Source: Candidatus Aminicenantota bacterium (GTDB lineage Bacteria > Acidobacteriota > Aminicenantia > Aminicenantales > Aminicenantaceae). Taken from it: DNA of 14,911 bases. A model generated the notes under the pieces. That model searched no databases. It had not been told where the DNA came from and worked only from the letters and a program-made list of their open reading frames with translations. Where the stretch lies: NCBI GenBank assembly GCA_030673995.1, contig DAOUYU010000019.1, positions 1 through 14,911 on the forward strand. The letters run 5' to 3'. The position numbers were made by a program, and so were the translations under genes. Position 1 is the stretch's first letter, and each line of letters begins with the position of its first letter. This document shows, one piece after another, positions 14,243 to 14,911 of the stretch.

Positions 14243-14911
14243 ATGGCTAATAAATTCTTTTCTTTGATCGTCGTTCCCCACCATAAAGGAAATCCTAAAA
14301 AGATCACCTTCTCAAGGAAAAGACTAAAAATTTTAGCAGGGGTCTTAACAGTTCTTTTTATAGCTCTTGTTTGTTTCTTCATTGACTATTTTTCAATGAG
14401 CGGCACCAGAGAGAAATATAAGGATCTCTATGAAGAGAATCTTAACCAAAAAAGGACAATTACTCAGTACAAAGTGACTGTAAACAGGCTGAAAACAAAC
14501 GTCGAAAATTTTGAAAACTATGCCCGGAAGCTCAATATCATGGCCGGCCTCGAACCAGAAAATGTTCCTGGAGGAGTAGGTGTCGATAATAAAAGAAGAA
14601 ACAGTTCTCAAAGCATGGGTTTAGCTAAGGCAGAAATTGTCAGCCAGCGGGCAGACGGGATCGATGATAATTTAAACAAGCTAGTGAGATTTTTTGAAGA
14701 TACGCGCATAAGGCTTGTTTATACCCCTTCTATCTGGCCGACAAACGGCTGGAGGACTTCTGGCTACGGCAGCAGGGCGGATCCCTTTACAGGAAAATGG
14801 ACTCCCCACTACGGTATCGATATCGCTGCCGCTTATGGAAGTCCTCTTTGGGCTACAGCGGATGGGACGGTAACTAAGGTAGAGTTCGAAAAAATCGGAG
14901 GAAATACGGTT
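14243..14911 (+). CDS. M23-family peptidase with N-terminal membrane anchor, 3'-truncated
   Basis: The first 223 residues of a murein-hydrolase-type protein; the frame is open at the window edge. Residues 1-28 are basic and cytoplasmic, and 29-50 form one membrane segment (ILAGVLTVLFIALVCFFIDYF). About 52-100 is a charged helical, probably coiled-coil stretch (TREKYKDLYEENLNQKRT...). The M23 domain begins near 160 with GWRTSGYGSRADPFTG, then HYGIDIAA with zinc ligands H189 and D193, and the GTV strand. The final HxH motif lies beyond the window. Proteins of this layout cut or regulate peptidoglycan cross-links in the periplasm, anchored to the inner membrane, often in cell separation or sporulation-like roles; some are inactive partners, but the ligands seen here are intact. 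The start has AAAAGG four bases upstream. Confidence 0.9.
   Translation, partial: MANKFFSLIVVPHHKGNPKKITFSRKRLKILAGVLTVLFIALVCFFIDYFSMSGTREKYKDLYEENLNQKRTITQYKVTVNRLKTNVENFENYARKLNIMAGLEPENVPGGVGVDNKRRNSSQSMGLAKAEIVSQRADGIDDNLNKLVRFFEDTRIRLVYTPSIWPTNGWRTSGYGSRADPFTGKWTPHYGIDIAAAYGSPLWATADGTVTKVEFEKIGGNTV

Overview
The window looks like a piece of a chromosome from a mid-GC, Gram-negative-type anaerobe or facultative bacterium. The evidence for this is several exported proteins, a membrane-anchored M23 peptidase, a class I two-subunit fumarase, an LDH-type malate dehydrogenase, AcnB-type aconitase and a split B12-dependent mutase subunit. The combination resembles uncultured Acidobacteriota/Aminicenantes-like lineages, but that placement is an impression from gene content and style, not a computed result. 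No mobile element, phage gene, CRISPR array or tRNA/rRNA gene is visible.

Layout. 1-1596 (+): the C-terminal three quarters of an elongation factor G, cut by the window edge. 1696-2925 (+): an exported ChaN-type protein with a C-terminal PDZ domain. 3016-3264 (+): a small signal-peptide ORF that may be a gene remnant; it runs into the 3' end of a convergent, exported metallo-beta-lactamase-fold hydrolase (3237-4142, -). 4177-4863 (-): a PHP-domain phosphoesterase. 4868-4990: a nested tandem repeat between that gene and sucD. 4990-7034 (-): sucC-sucD, succinyl-CoA synthetase. 7035-7397: a non-coding stretch with an extragenic repeat and a long inverted repeat. 7398-10205 (-): icd, mdh and the fumarase beta subunit, in that transcriptional order. 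10476-13013 (+): acnB, divergent from icd. 13196-13453 (+): an 85-residue stand-alone elongation-factor domain-2-like protein. 13772-14200 (+): a stand-alone cobalamin-binding subunit of the methylmalonyl-CoA mutase type. 14243-14911 (+): the start of an M23 peptidase cut by the window edge.

The core of the window (about 5-13 kb) is a tricarboxylic acid cycle cluster: AcnB makes isocitrate, Icd makes 2-oxoglutarate, SucCD interconverts succinyl-CoA and succinate with nucleotide triphosphate formation, the fumarase beta subunit is half of the fumarate/malate enzyme, and Mdh makes oxaloacetate. Citrate synthase, the 2-oxoglutarate-oxidising enzyme, succinate dehydrogenase and the fumarase alpha subunit are not in the window. 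The B12-binding subunit downstream of acnB would connect to the same pool through methylmalonyl-CoA/succinyl-CoA, though its catalytic partner is also absent.

I did not find a convincing undescribed multi-gene system. The points most worth a second look are the nested heptamer repeat array next to sucD, the lone fumarase beta subunit coupled to mdh, the unusual cofactor-site residues of the isocitrate dehydrogenase, the orphan elongation-factor-like and B12-subunit genes with long untranslated gaps, and the repeat/inverted-repeat region upstream of sucC.
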